This document shows positions 45,107 to 54,086 of a stretch of DNA of 64,000 nucleotides, piece by piece (position 1 is the stretch's first letter; each line of letters starts with the position of its first letter). The notes beneath the pieces were generated by a model. It worked only from the letters and a program-made list of their open reading frames with translations, was not told the origin of the DNA and ran no database searches. The stretch spans positions 1 through 64,000 of the forward strand of contig JALOPW010000004.1 in the NCBI GenBank assembly GCA_025453675.1, in the 5' to 3' direction. The DNA comes from Methanolinea sp. GTDB lineage: Archaea; Halobacteriota; Methanomicrobia; Methanomicrobiales; Methanospirillaceae. The translations under genes and the position numbers were made by a program.

Positions 45107-45610
45107 ATGAGTTCGGACAGTGAATATGTGCATGTGCTCGAGCACCTGTATGAGAAGTCCCTTATCCTGCAGGATGAGACCATGTGGCATCCTGTGCTTG
45201 CATTCTATTACATGGATGCCCTCGCCCACATCGATTATACCGTCAGTCTCATGGCTTACCACTACAAGTCGCCCCGGGTGATGATGGCAGGTGAATACCT
45301 GCGGTGCAGGGTTGACCAGGAGAAGCTTGGTGATCGCCCAAAATTTCCGGCGTTCATCAACTGGCTGAAGAAGGAACACCCCGATCGGTTCGAAGCGCTC
45401 CCTACCCTCTGGAGGAGAGTATACAACGATGATGACGAGGCGCGTTACTTGAGTTTCCGGGTAGTGTTTAACCGGGACAGCAAGGACCCAATCCGCCCCC
45501 ACGTCTATCGCTCCCTTATCGAGGAGTTCTTCAGTGCCGAATTCTTAAAAAGCCTGTACAGTGACGCTTCGCTCGCAAATCTGTTTGAGGAATTCAGGAC
45601 AAAGGCCTGA
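45107..45610 (+). CDS. Conserved-looking hypothetical protein (167 aa)
   Basis: Soluble, rich in charged and aromatic residues: LEHLYEKSLILQDETMWHPV, FYYMDALAHIDYTVSLMAYHY and the C-terminal RSLIEEFFSAEFLKSLY. No catalytic motif was recognised. It follows its own TATA box and is 17 bases upstream of the M20 gene, so the two are probably co-transcribed. No function proposed. Confidence 0.65.
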   Translation: MSSDSEYVHVLEHLYEKSLILQDETMWHPVLAFYYMDALAHIDYTVSLMAYHYKSPRVMMAGEYLRCRVDQEKLGDRPKFPAFINWLKKEHPDRFEALPTLWRRVYNDDDEARYLSFRVVFNRDSKDPIRPHVYRSLIEEFFSAEFLKSLYSDASLANLFEEFRTKA

Positions 45611-45627
45611 TCCATCGCCCTGCCTCC

Positions 45628-46803
45628 ATGCACATCGCCGACCTCTGCGCCGATCTGGTGCGGATCCGGAGTGAAAATCCCCCGGGAGATACCCGGGAGA
45701 TCATCGAATACATACAGTGTTTCACCGATGATCTCGGCCTGAACACAGGAGTGGTAAGGTGTGAGGGGGGCAGGCATAACCTCGTTTCGAAGACTCCCGG
45801 AGGCAGGCTCCTCTTCTGTGGCCATGTCGACGTGGTCCCTGCACTCCCTGACGGGTGGACATATGACCCGTGGGGAGGAGAGATCAGCGACGGGAGAGTC
45901 TGGGGGAGGGGTGCGACCGATATGAAAGGCGGTTGCGCATCGCTTCTCTGGGCCTGCAGAAAGTTCATAGATTCCGGCCGGGAACTGCCCGCAGACCTGG
46001 CTTTTGTCTGCGACGAGGAGACCAGCGGGACCTACGGGATACAGCGACTCCTCGCCCAAAAGTGCCTCGTCCCCTGCGATACCATCGTGGCCGAACCGAC
46101 ACCGGCGCTCTCCCCGAACGTGGGGCAGAAAGGCCTGATGCGCCTCTGCTGCATGTTCCGGGGAGAGCCTGCACATGGTTCGCTGTACCCTGCAAGGGGG
46201 GTGAGCGCTGTGATGGAGGCCTTCTCATTCCTGGAGTACATCAAGGTGCTGCATACACGCGAATACCTTCCCGGCGAACCTTCACTCGCCGGAATCATAC
46301 GCGAGTCATCGGAGATTCTCGGAGAGATATTTGGCATGGAGGAAACAAGGACGGTCCTTACCCACGTGATGTTCAACCCGGGAAAGATAGAGGGAGGGGA
46401 GAAAGCTAACATCGTTGCCCAGCAATGCAGCCTGGAACTCGATCTCCGTGTCCCGTGGGGATGCAGCCTGCCGGACCTCCTCGATGAGATAAGGAGCCAT
46501 GCGCCGCGGGCGGAGATATCGGTGACCAATATGTCCGATCCAAGCATCACGCCCCCGGACTCGCCGCTGGTCACCCGCCTCCTGGAAGAGATTGTAAAGG
46601 TCCATCATCAACCCTCCCGGCCAATCGTCCAGTGGGCAGCGAGCGACGCACGATACCTGCGGCACGAGGGCTTTTCAGTCGTCGAGTACGGGCCCGGGGA
46701 GATCCGGACCCTCCATGCCATCGACGAGCACGTCACCATCGAGTCGCTTGAGAATGCGGCGAAGGTGTACGAGGCGATGCTCGGACGGTATGCGGGGGAA
46801 TGA
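45628..46803 (+). CDS. M20-family peptidase/deacylase (ArgE/DapE type)
   Basis: Metal-dependent amidohydrolase of 391 residues. Metal ligands: His66 in LLFCGHVDVVPA, Asp98 in GRGATDMKGG, the Glu130-Glu131 pair in DEETSG, and the late histidine region. The lid domain has FRGEPAHGSLYPARGV. The family includes succinyl-diaminopimelate desuccinylase and acetylornithine deacetylase; sequence did not decide the substrate. Its distance from dapA-dapB does not prove a lysine role. Confidence 0.8.
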   Translation: MHIADLCADLVRIRSENPPGDTREIIEYIQCFTDDLGLNTGVVRCEGGRHNLVSKTPGGRLLFCGHVDVVPALPDGWTYDPWGGEISDGRVWGRGATDMKGGCASLLWACRKFIDSGRELPADLAFVCDEETSGTYGIQRLLAQKCLVPCDTIVAEPTPALSPNVGQKGLMRLCCMFRGEPAHGSLYPARGVSAVMEAFSFLEYIKVLHTREYLPGEPSLAGIIRESSEILGEIFGMEETRTVLTHVMFNPGKIEGGEKANIVAQQCSLELDLRVPWGCSLPDLLDEIRSHAPRAEISVTNMSDPSITPPDSPLVTRLLEEIVKVHHQPSRPIVQWAASDARYLRHEGFSVVEYGPGEIRTLHAIDEHVTIESLENAAKVYEAMLGRYAGE

Positions 46804-47051
46804 GAGCGGGACTGCCCCTAAAAATGTTCATTCAGAAAGAAAAGAGCGAATCGACTCCCTAGTTCTCGATATGACATTCGTCCCCGTTATTCCTCATGAT
46901 GAAATGGTGCCCTTTGTACCAGGACCATTCTGATGGACAGGATCATCATGCTCTGACCTGCCTTTCTCCTCCTCCCCTGATCACCAATGCCTTGCCTCAT
47001 TCCCACGGTTTAACGTAATCACCCGCACACCCTTCATCCGTGGTGAACACA
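46804..47051. other. Intergenic region
   Basis: About 250 bases between the M20 gene and the small zinc-ribbon gene. No gene was recognised. The short frame at 46856-46933 (ending VPVIPHDEMVPFVPGPF) looks vaguely coding but lacks a start signal. Confidence 0.3.
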
Positions 47052-47210
47052 ATGCCGAATGGAGGTCCAGGAATGGGGATGCAGCGGCGGGGAGTAGCCC
47101 CAGAGGCATGCATCTGTCCAAAATGCAAAAAAGAGTACCCAAAAACACGTGGAATTCCCTGCCGGAGCCAGACATGCCCGGAGTGCAATATCCCACTCAT
47201 GGGGAAATGA
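47052..47210 (+). CDS. Small zinc-ribbon-like protein (52 aa)
   Basis: Glycine/methionine-rich start (MPNGGPGMGMQRRGVAPEAC) and a cysteine cluster ACICPKCKKEYPKTRGIPC...TCPECNIPLM. The pattern CxCPxC, then R-G-x-P-C, then CPxC matches small methanogen proteins in which such cysteines bind zinc or iron. The ATG at 47052 has no clear ribosome binding site. It is too short for a standard gene list and could be missed. Function unknown. Confidence 0.55.
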   Translation: MPNGGPGMGMQRRGVAPEACICPKCKKEYPKTRGIPCRSQTCPECNIPLMGK

Positions 47211-47329
47211 AAAACCTCGCACACTTTTTCCTTCCCATTCATGCATCACAACACTCAGGTCGCCAATTGAGATCAGACCTGTGAGCCATCGGGATAGGGA
47301 CAATTTTTCAAGATAGCCTCGTATGCAGT

Positions 47330-47914
47330 TCATCCGCGTGATCGGAATGGACTACTCTCCCGGTGATACCAGAAGTGGAGTATCCCCAGGGATACAGGGT
47401 AGAGAATAGCCATATACATGACGGGGCCGGCATTGTTGACCGACACGTCCCCGTGGACGACTACTTCACAGACATGCCCGGGACCTGCCCCGATGGAGAA
47501 TCTACCGGACGCTATTGCTGTCGCACTCCAGAATCCCGCCGATCGGAATTACCAGGAGAGGTGCCCGACAATACCGATCGGGAAGGCCTCCATTCCACTC
47601 TCATTCTGGAATGGGCTTCAGGGAGGTCTGCCAATGCGTGCAGCGACCTGGTCGGGAAAGACACACTGCCTGAATCCCACGTATTTATCACCGATACCGA
47701 GGCCGATTGTGAGCTGCCGCATAAGGAATGACTTAAACCCCTTCGCACTGGCATGGTGTTTCCACCGGATATGAACCAGTGCAATGATCGCCCCGATGAG
47801 CGGGAATAACACCGGCAAGGTGAGGCCCATGAACGCCATGGAGATCACCTGGGTGGTGGTTGATAAAAACGATGAGATGAATAAGGGGGGACGGCTTTGA
47901 TGCATTTCTTTCAC
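47330..47914 (-). pseudogene. DUF6790-like membrane protein, broken by in-frame stops
   Basis: On the minus strand one frame reads GLTLPVLFPLIGAIIALVHI, FRQCVFPDQVAARIG, then a TGA (47618-47620), SPFQNESGMEAFPIGIVGHL, a TAA (47549-47551), and FRSAGFWSATAI...GHVCEVVVHGDVSVNNAGPV. The order and spacing match DUF6790 proteins (FFPDQVA..IGW..GSPFQ.E, then a G-F-W-x-A-T helix and a G-H-x-x-E-x-V stretch). Two stops in frame and several unusual substitutions indicate decay. It adjoins the repeat region. Confidence 0.6.
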
Positions 47915-47974
47915 CAGGCGATTTACTGAAAGAAAATGGCTCTTGGCGGATTTATCCGGATCATGTCAATCGTT

Positions 47975-48106
47975 TTGGTATGAAAACCGCATCCGCGGTT
48001 TTCATCAGTGGGGTATGTGACCCGACAGTCTCATGTATGTTTGGTATGAAAACCGCATCCGCGGTTTTCATCAGTGGGGCATGTGACCCGACAGTCTCAT
48101 GTATGT
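47975..48106. repeat. Tandem 66-base repeat with perfect hairpin, two copies
   Basis: Copies at 47975-48040 and 48041-48106 differ by about one base. Each has a perfect 11-bp stem, ATGAAAACCGC-ATCC-GCGGTTTTCAT, followed by CAGTGGGG.ATGTGACCCGACAGTCTCATG. A third copy, reversed, is at 36095-36162. It lies just downstream of the gltA/nfnB-like gene. It could be a non-autonomous mobile element or a structural or termination element. Confidence 0.8.
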
Positions 48107-48151
48107 TTCATTCTGAGAGAGGGTGTGAAAAAAAAGTGAAGCAACACACCG

Positions 48152-49495
48152 TTACTGTTCCCGCAGCATCCGGTCGATTGCCCTCGCAGCCTTCTTTGCC
48201 CCGCCCATCGCGAGGATGACCGTCGCTGCACCGGTGGCCACGTCACCGGCGGCATACACCCGTTCGAGGTTACTCTTCCCCTCCTCGTCAACGATGACAT
48301 TGCCCTTTCTCCCATAGCTGATCCCGTCCAGCTTCCGTATCAGGAGGGGATTCGGCCCCTGGCCGATCGCCTGGATGCACATGTCGGCGTCGATCACGAA
48401 GTTGCTCCCTTTGACGGGGCTCGGTTCCGGCCGGCCTGATTCATCCAGGTCGCACATGTCCATCCGGACACACTCGACCCCGGTCACGCACTTATCCCCG
48501 ATGATCCGGACCGGGTTTGCGCAGAGCTCAAACCAGACTCCCTCCTCCTTCGCCCGGATCACCTCGGCCCGGCGGGCAGGGAGGTCCTCCTCTCTCCTCC
48601 GGTACACGAGTGTCACCCGGGCGCCGAGACGGCGGGCCACCCGGGCCGCGTCCATGGCCACGTTCCCCCCTCCGACCACCACCACGCGGCCAGCATGCCG
48701 GACAGGGGTGTCGTACTCCGGGAACCGGTCGGCATGCATCAGGTTGACCCTGGTCAGGAACTCGTTTGCCGAATAGACCCCGTTCAGCTGCTCGCCGGGG
48801 ATCTTCATGAAGAACGGGAGCCCGGCCCCGGTCCCGACAAAGACTGCATCGTATGCGAGGAGATCGGAGACCGGAACACTCGCCCCGGCCAGGTGGTTGG
48901 TGCGGATCTCGACGCCCATTTTCCGGAGCTGGTCTATTTCGGCCTGAACAATGTCTTTTGGGAGCCTGAACGCCGGGATGCCGTACATCAGGACGCCACC
49001 CGGTTCGTGGAGGGATTCAAAGACCGTCACCGTGTGGCCAGCGCGTGCCAGCTCGGCGGCCGCGGTCAGCCCTGCCGGCCCTGATCCCACCACGGCGACC
49101 CGTTTCCCGGTCGGTTCCGCCACAGGGGGTATGGCGAGGCCCTGCCTTCGTTCGCGGTCGGCTACAAACCGCTCCAGGTCCCCGATGCGGACAGGGGTCT
49201 CCTTCACACCAAGGACGCACTCCCCCTCGCACTGGACCTCCTGGGGGCAGACCCGCCCGCAGATTGCCGGGAGGAGGTTGTTCTCCTTGATGATCCGCGC
49301 AGCGCCGGAGAAGTTCCCTTCGGCGATGCTGGCGATGAACGCCGGGATATCGATCTCCACAGGGCACCCCTTCACGCACGATGGTTTCTTGCACTGGAGG
49401 CACCGTTCCGCCTCGGCGACCGCCTCCTCGGGCGAGAGGCCGCAGTCCACCTCCAAAAAGTCATGGATCCGTTCCGTAACCGGCCGTTCACCCAT
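48152..49495 (-). CDS. NfnB/GltA-type NADPH-dependent flavoprotein
   Basis: 447 residues of the glutamate-synthase-small-subunit family. The N-terminal iron-sulfur cysteines are in CLQCKKPSCVKGCPVEID and CGRVCPQEVQCEGECV. Two nucleotide domains follow: FAD at VAVVGSGPAGLTAAAEL and NADP at VVVVGGGNVAMDAARVARRLGA, then VYAAGDVATGAATV. The ATG at 49495 overlaps the upstream stop by eight bases (ATGGGTGA). With the NfnA-type gene next to it, the pair is likely NfnAB, which exchanges electrons among NADH, NADPH and ferredoxin, rather than glutamate synthase. No large glutamate synthase subunit is nearby. Confidence 0.8.
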   Translation of the reverse strand: MGERPVTERIHDFLEVDCGLSPEEAVAEAERCLQCKKPSCVKGCPVEIDIPAFIASIAEGNFSGAARIIKENNLLPAICGRVCPQEVQCEGECVLGVKETPVRIGDLERFVADRERRQGLAIPPVAEPTGKRVAVVGSGPAGLTAAAELARAGHTVTVFESLHEPGGVLMYGIPAFRLPKDIVQAEIDQLRKMGVEIRTNHLAGASVPVSDLLAYDAVFVGTGAGLPFFMKIPGEQLNGVYSANEFLTRVNLMHADRFPEYDTPVRHAGRVVVVGGGNVAMDAARVARRLGARVTLVYRRREEDLPARRAEVIRAKEEGVWFELCANPVRIIGDKCVTGVECVRMDMCDLDESGRPEPSPVKGSNFVIDADMCIQAIGQGPNPLLIRKLDGISYGRKGNVIVDEEGKSNLERVYAAGDVATGAATVILAMGGAKKAARAIDRMLREQ

Positions 49496-50336
49496 GGTGA
49501 CCGCCCTCCCCGCACCGGCAGGTGTGCTCGTGGTACCGTTCGAGGGCTGTCTTCTCTTCATCAAAATAGGTACGCTGCCGCTGCATCAGGAGGTCGAAGT
49601 CGACCAGATGCGCATCGAACTCGGGGCCGTCAACGCAGGCGAACTTCGTCTCCCCACCGACCATGACCCGGCAGGAGCCGCACATCCCGGTGCCGTCCAC
49701 CATAATGGGGTTCAGGGAGACGAAGGTCCTGATCTTGTGCGGGCGGGTCACTCCGGAGGTCACTTTCATCATGATGGCAGGGCCGATGATCCAGACGCAG
49801 TCGACCTTCTGGTCTCCGATCACCTTCTTCAGCACATCGGCAGCAAACCCGTGGAATCCACGGCTCCCGTCGTCCGTAGCAACGAGGAGTTCATGGCAGG
49901 CCTCGCGCATCTCATCCTCAAGGATAAGAAAACCGGCATTTCGCGCCCCGATGATCCCGATGACATGGTTCCCGGCCTCCCTTGCAGCCCTGGCGATGAT
50001 GGGGCAGCTCGCGATCCCGGCTCCGCCGCCGACCACCACGCAGGTACCGTAACTCCGGATCTCGCTCGGCCTCCCGAGAGGCCCTGCCACGTCACGGATG
50101 AAGTCCCCTGCCTTCAGTGTGGAGAGCTGGTGGGTGGTCTTCCCAACCGCCATGAATATGATCCGGACCAGGTCCCCGTCCACTGCAGAGACGGTCAGGG
50201 GGACCCGTTCTCCGTGTTCATCGATACGGATCACCATGAACTGTCCCGGAAGGGCATGCCGGGCCACGTGGGGGGCCTCCACCCACAATTGGAAGATCTT
50301 ATCGGCCAGCTGCCCGGCCTCGTTCACCCGGTACAA
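49488..50336 (-). CDS. NfnA-type FAD/NAD and [2Fe-2S] subunit
   Basis: 282 residues of the ferredoxin-NADP reductase family. FAD motif: PGQFMVIRIDEHGERVPLT; NAD motif: CVVVGGGAGIASCPII; the [2Fe-2S] cysteines are in DGTGMCGSCRVMVGG and the later FACVDGPEFD. A long C-terminal tail with histidines and cysteines (HEHTCRCGEGGHHG) is unusual. It is the partner of the overlapping NfnB-type gene. The same family includes PyrK and sulfide dehydrogenase subunits, so the exact role is inferred from the neighbour. Confidence 0.8.
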   Translation of the reverse strand: MYRVNEAGQLADKIFQLWVEAPHVARHALPGQFMVIRIDEHGERVPLTVSAVDGDLVRIIFMAVGKTTHQLSTLKAGDFIRDVAGPLGRPSEIRSYGTCVVVGGGAGIASCPIIARAAREAGNHVIGIIGARNAGFLILEDEMREACHELLVATDDGSRGFHGFAADVLKKVIGDQKVDCVWIIGPAIMMKVTSGVTRPHKIRTFVSLNPIMVDGTGMCGSCRVMVGGETKFACVDGPEFDAHLVDFDLLMQRQRTYFDEEKTALERYHEHTCRCGEGGHHG

Positions 50337-50372
50337 TCATTTCACTCCGAGAATGCCAATGAGATGGCTGTG

Positions 50373-52019
50373 TTACATATGTTCGCGCGTGAGTCTCTTT
50401 ACCTTACGCACTTTCACCGCTACCCCTCTCCCTGACCGCAGCATCTCTCCGGCCGGCATAGCGGCCCTTCCGGTCGCGATAGCTCGTGATCCTTTCACCA
50501 GCACCTCGTCACCCTCCCTGATGCGCGGATCGGCATCCACGACTCCCGGCGCCAGTATATCCCCGGTGGGAATGAACTCATCGATGGTGACCCGGTATCC
50601 CTCGGGAATCATCGCCCACCCCTCGAACGTTGGGCGAAGGAGACCTGTTGCTTCATCGATGGAGAATGCAGGGTTCCTCCCAACAAATGCCCTGATCTCG
50701 GGGTAACGACCCTTGATTGCCAGTCTCCTGGTGTCTATGACCTGGTCAAACTGCCAGGTCCCCGTCCCCCGGATGGTATCATGCCGGACCTTTCCTTCAC
50801 CCGAGAGGGCACTCTCAAGGTGTGAGAGCGAGTCCTGTGACGTGGGCCTCCCGTTGCAGGTAACGAGAAGTTCCACGCCTGCCCTGCCCGCGGCGGTCTC
50901 TGCCGCCTCGAGCGCCCCCCCCTCCAGGTGGGCGAGGACCCGCCTGAAGCGGTGCTTCTTCAGGAACCCGGAGATGATACCGGCCACGAACTCCTTCTCT
51001 TCCGCGTCCCAGTATCCCGTGACCGGGACATCGTAATGGGCAGCGGGATAGACAAGCTCAAGTTCCCGGGGGACCAGCCCCAGCGGCGAGGTGACGATCA
51101 GCTCGAGCGCCCGGCCCGCAATGGCCTGCCTGAACCTGCGGTGGCTCTGCGAAGTGGAATACGGCTTTCGTGCCGAGCATGGGAGCAGGACCGCCACGTC
51201 CGCGCGAGGTGGCTGGTACCGTTGCACCACCCGCTCCGCAAACCGGGTCACCTCAACCCTGTGGAGCACTTCCCCTGTGGTGGCGAGGAGCGGTCCCGGT
51301 CTTGAGACAGGGACCGCGGATTCAATGAACTCGAGGCGCTGGTCGAGGTGCCGCAGGATGGCCACCTGGGACGCATCCATCCGGCAGCGGCTCTCCACCA
51401 GGTCCCTCAACCGTGAATCTGCAATATACCCCTTTACCAGGGCCAGTTCACGGAGGAGGGCATTTCGGTTATGATCCCGCAGGTCGCCTATTTGACAGCC
51501 GGGGCAGGAGCAGATCCCCTTCTTTTGCCATTCCCGGGATACATCACCTTCGGGGAGACAGAATATACCCTGGGAAGATTTCAGATCCACCGCGGTGAAG
51601 TCGAACATATCGAATCCTGTATAACAGAGGATTGCCACGTTGGAGGGGAGCGCAGTGGCGGGTGTATACCAGGCCGTATCCGGGGGGAGTGCAGTCTTCA
51701 GCCGGACCAGCCAGTCCACGTAGCTCCTCGGATGGGCGAGTGCGGTATGCCAGCAGGGGACCATCACACACGCACCTGACACGGCAGCCCCCTCCTCTGA
51801 CGGGTGGGCCCAGAATGGCTGACTGCTGCCTTTTGGCAGGTATCGCGCCGTGAAATAGGGATCTGCGCCCAGCGGGACATTTTCCATCCGGGAGTCCATA
51901 AGCCCTGGAAAGAGTGTCCCGACGTCCAGGATATCTGGAAGGGGATAGGTCTCCCCCTCAAGGGAGAGGGTGGAGACCCTGGCCAGTCCATCCCGCCTCT
52001 TCACCTCCACGACACTCAC
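50373..52019 (-). CDS. arcS: Archaeosine synthase (ArcS), TGT-like
   Basis: tRNA-modifying enzyme, 548 residues, that adds lysine to the preQ0 base at position 15 (with RaSEA) after TgtA has inserted it. The N-terminal part is a TGT-related barrel without the TGT catalytic aspartate pattern; the middle ([29 protein letters not shown]) is typical of ArcS, and the C-terminal 80 residues form a PUA domain ([20 protein letters not shown]). The GTG at 52019 overlaps the tgtA stop (GTGA), giving coupling; a longer ATG frame is rejected. Confidence 0.88.
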   Translation of the reverse strand: MSVVEVKRRDGLARVSTLSLEGETYPLPDILDVGTLFPGLMDSRMENVPLGADPYFTARYLPKGSSQPFWAHPSEEGAAVSGACVMVPCWHTALAHPRSYVDWLVRLKTALPPDTAWYTPATALPSNVAILCYTGFDMFDFTAVDLKSSQGIFCLPEGDVSREWQKKGICSCPGCQIGDLRDHNRNALLRELALVKGYIADSRLRDLVESRCRMDASQVAILRHLDQRLEFIESAVPVSRPGPLLATTGEVLHRVEVTRFAERVVQRYQPPRADVAVLLPCSARKPYSTSQSHRRFRQAIAGRALELIVTSPLGLVPRELELVYPAAHYDVPVTGYWDAEEKEFVAGIISGFLKKHRFRRVLAHLEGGALEAAETAAGRAGVELLVTCNGRPTSQDSLSHLESALSGEGKVRHDTIRGTGTWQFDQVIDTRRLAIKGRYPEIRAFVGRNPAFSIDEATGLLRPTFEGWAMIPEGYRVTIDEFIPTGDILAPGVVDADPRIREGDEVLVKGSRAIATGRAAMPAGEMLRSGRGVAVKVRKVKRLTREHM

Positions 52020-53461
52020 GGGATCACCTCGGCTCCCGGGACCTCCCGCTCCACCACACACCTCCACTCCGGGGGACAGGAGATGGCAACCGTGCACCGG
52101 GGGTGGGTCTCGATAAGGCGGCGTATCCCGCGGCACCCGCTGGTCACCATATCCTCGTCCCAGTCCGGGATCTCGCTCTGGCCTATCGGGAATGTCTCCT
52201 GGAGTTCCTGGGGATAGGGGCCGAATGGGGGTCTGAAGGGGAGGACCAGGTCAAATCCAGTCCCCTCGGTCCTGTCCATCGCGACGAGCACACGCGGAGG
52301 GAGGGCCAACCGATCGAGGAGCGCCTGGTAGCGTATCACCTCGGTCCTGGAAGAGCTCTCGGTACCCCGGTAAAAGAACCTCCGTTTGCTCACCCGATCG
52401 GAGCGTTCCAGGGTACCGGCATGTCGCAGAAGGGCCCGGTACCCCTTCAGGAGGAGTGGGTGGCTCCTGCACCGCTCGTCGACCAGTTCCCAGAGTACCC
52501 CGTCCTGGATGGCCTGCCGGATCCTGGCCATCTCAGCCAGGCTCACGTGCAGGTTATGGAGGGCCAGGAGACGGTCGCGTTCCGGGGACGTCTTCAGATC
52601 TCCTGCCGAGTGGGTACGGCAGACCTGGCAGGGGCAGGGGAGTTCATGGAGCTCCTGGACTTTCGCACTCCCCGAGGGGGTAAGATACCTCCCCTCCTTG
52701 GCATACAGGGCATAGGCAGCCGAGTCAAAGATGTCGCACCCCATTGCCACCGCGAACGCGAACATTGCCGGATGTCCGGCCCCGAAGAGGTGCACGCAGG
52801 AAGAGACGGGAATGCCCCCCTTTGCTGCCATCACCACCCCGACGAGTTCCTGGTAGCGGTAGGACTCCATGAGCGGGACCACCGCACCTATGGGACAGAA
52901 AGCAAAGCCCAGATCACCGACCTCGCGACCCGCCTTCTCCCGCAGATCCGGGTAACTCCCGCCCTGCACCGGGCCTGCAAGGGGGGCATCCGGGCCCAGG
53001 ACCTCCTTTGCCTCCCTGAGGCGGGCCATGGTGATCGCAAGTTCCTTCTCTGCCCGGGGCCGGTCGGCGTCCGGGGGGGTGGGGATGTCCAGCGGGACGA
53101 ATATATCGCTCCCGATGGCCTGCTGGAACTCGAGTGTCTCAAGGTTGCTGATCTCCACCTCGCCGTAGACCGAGAGCTGAAAGGAGCCTGAGTCTGTCAT
53201 GATCAGGCCATCAAAACCAAGCACTTCGTGCAACCCTTGCGAGAGTGCCTTCTCCCGGAACTCCCTGCTCCTGGAGAAGATATAGGCGTTGGTGATCAGG
53301 CCTTCCACCCCAAGTGCCTGCATCTCTTCCGGAGTCACCGGCTGCAGGTGCGGGTTTATCACAGGGAGGAGTGCCGGGGTGCGGAGGGTCCGGTCCCCTG
53401 CCTTCAGCCGTCCCAGCCGCCCGGCAATATCCTTCTCAAAGACCTCGAACGTGATGGGCAT
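52016..53461 (-). CDS. tgtA: tRNA-guanine(15) transglycosylase
   Basis: Swaps guanine at tRNA position 15 for preQ0, first step of archaeosine, 481 residues. Catalytic strings: [16 protein letters not shown] (nucleophile aspartate) and zinc cysteines [10 protein letters not shown] with a following histidine. The substrate loop [12 protein letters not shown] is present. The ATG at 53461 ([17 protein letters not shown]) is preferred over an eight-residue longer start. It is coupled to arcS; RaSEA is at 28 kb. Confidence 0.92.
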   Translation of the reverse strand: MPITFEVFEKDIAGRLGRLKAGDRTLRTPALLPVINPHLQPVTPEEMQALGVEGLITNAYIFSRSREFREKALSQGLHEVLGFDGLIMTDSGSFQLSVYGEVEISNLETLEFQQAIGSDIFVPLDIPTPPDADRPRAEKELAITMARLREAKEVLGPDAPLAGPVQGGSYPDLREKAGREVGDLGFAFCPIGAVVPLMESYRYQELVGVVMAAKGGIPVSSCVHLFGAGHPAMFAFAVAMGCDIFDSAAYALYAKEGRYLTPSGSAKVQELHELPCPCQVCRTHSAGDLKTSPERDRLLALHNLHVSLAEMARIRQAIQDGVLWELVDERCRSHPLLLKGYRALLRHAGTLERSDRVSKRRFFYRGTESSSRTEVIRYQALLDRLALPPRVLVAMDRTEGTGFDLVLPFRPPFGPYPQELQETFPIGQSEIPDWDEDMVTSGCRGIRRLIETHPRCTVAISCPPEWRCVVEREVPGAEVIP

Positions 53462-53608
53462 GGTGAATCCCCGGGATTTCTGCACTAATTGGGTTACAGT
53501 GAGGCAATAAGGTATGCCTGATCGACTGATCCGGGGGCCGGAGGAGAGTGAAGATGAGTGAAAACAGGGAGGTTGAGGGGTGCCCGGAGAGCGCAGAGGC
53601 TCCGCGTC

Positions 53609-54058
53609 TCAACCGGCACTCCTCATCTTTCTGAGTTCAGGAGCGAGCCGTGCGAAAATTCCTCCCGGATCGGGCCCGATATGGATGATCTGGTGTCCGA
53701 TCACCATAAGTCTCCCGATCGTTCTCCCTTTCCCGACCGACTGCGCCGAAAATGTCACGACTGCGGCATCTCTTGATTCGGCCGTTTCAAATGTCTGCGT
53801 CTGGATCACAAGCGTGTGGCCTTCCGCGTCTTCCAGGAGATATGACTTCCCTCCCATCGCACCCGGGAGCTGCCAGGTGATATTGGTCACATGTGCCAGC
53901 CTCACACCCGACGCCTCTGCCGCATGCCTTACAGGTTCCCCGGACAGGACATGATAAGGCTCAGCAGGGAAGGCGATGAGTATCCATCCGACAGGGAGGA
54001 GGACTGTCATGAACAGCACCACCAGTACTGCCACCATCCCGGTATCGCCCCTGGTCAT
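53609..54058 (-). CDS. Membrane-anchored hypothetical protein
   Basis: 149 residues with one N-terminal membrane helix (MVAVLVVLFMTVLLPVGWIL) and a mainly beta soluble part (LSGEPVRHAAEASGVRLAHV...HTLVIQTQTFE...FSAQSVGKGRTIGRLMVIGHQ). No family was recognised. It is the last gene after the decarboxylase-antiporter pair on the same strand, 28 bases downstream. The start at 54058 is set by the helix; the frame continues upstream inside the antiporter gene. Confidence 0.55.
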   Translation of the reverse strand: MTRGDTGMVAVLVVLFMTVLLPVGWILIAFPAEPYHVLSGEPVRHAAEASGVRLAHVTNITWQLPGAMGGKSYLLEDAEGHTLVIQTQTFETAESRDAAVVTFSAQSVGKGRTIGRLMVIGHQIIHIGPDPGGIFARLAPELRKMRSAG

Positions 54059-54086
54059 TTCAGCCACCCCCTGAATACATGATGAA

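Noticed and set aside
47975-48106. Possible CRISPR array
   Set aside because: Two adjacent 66-base units without spacers and no cas genes nearby.
48152-49495. Classical glutamate synthase small subunit
   Set aside because: No large subunit is nearby and an NfnA-type partner overlaps it, so an Nfn-type role is more likely.
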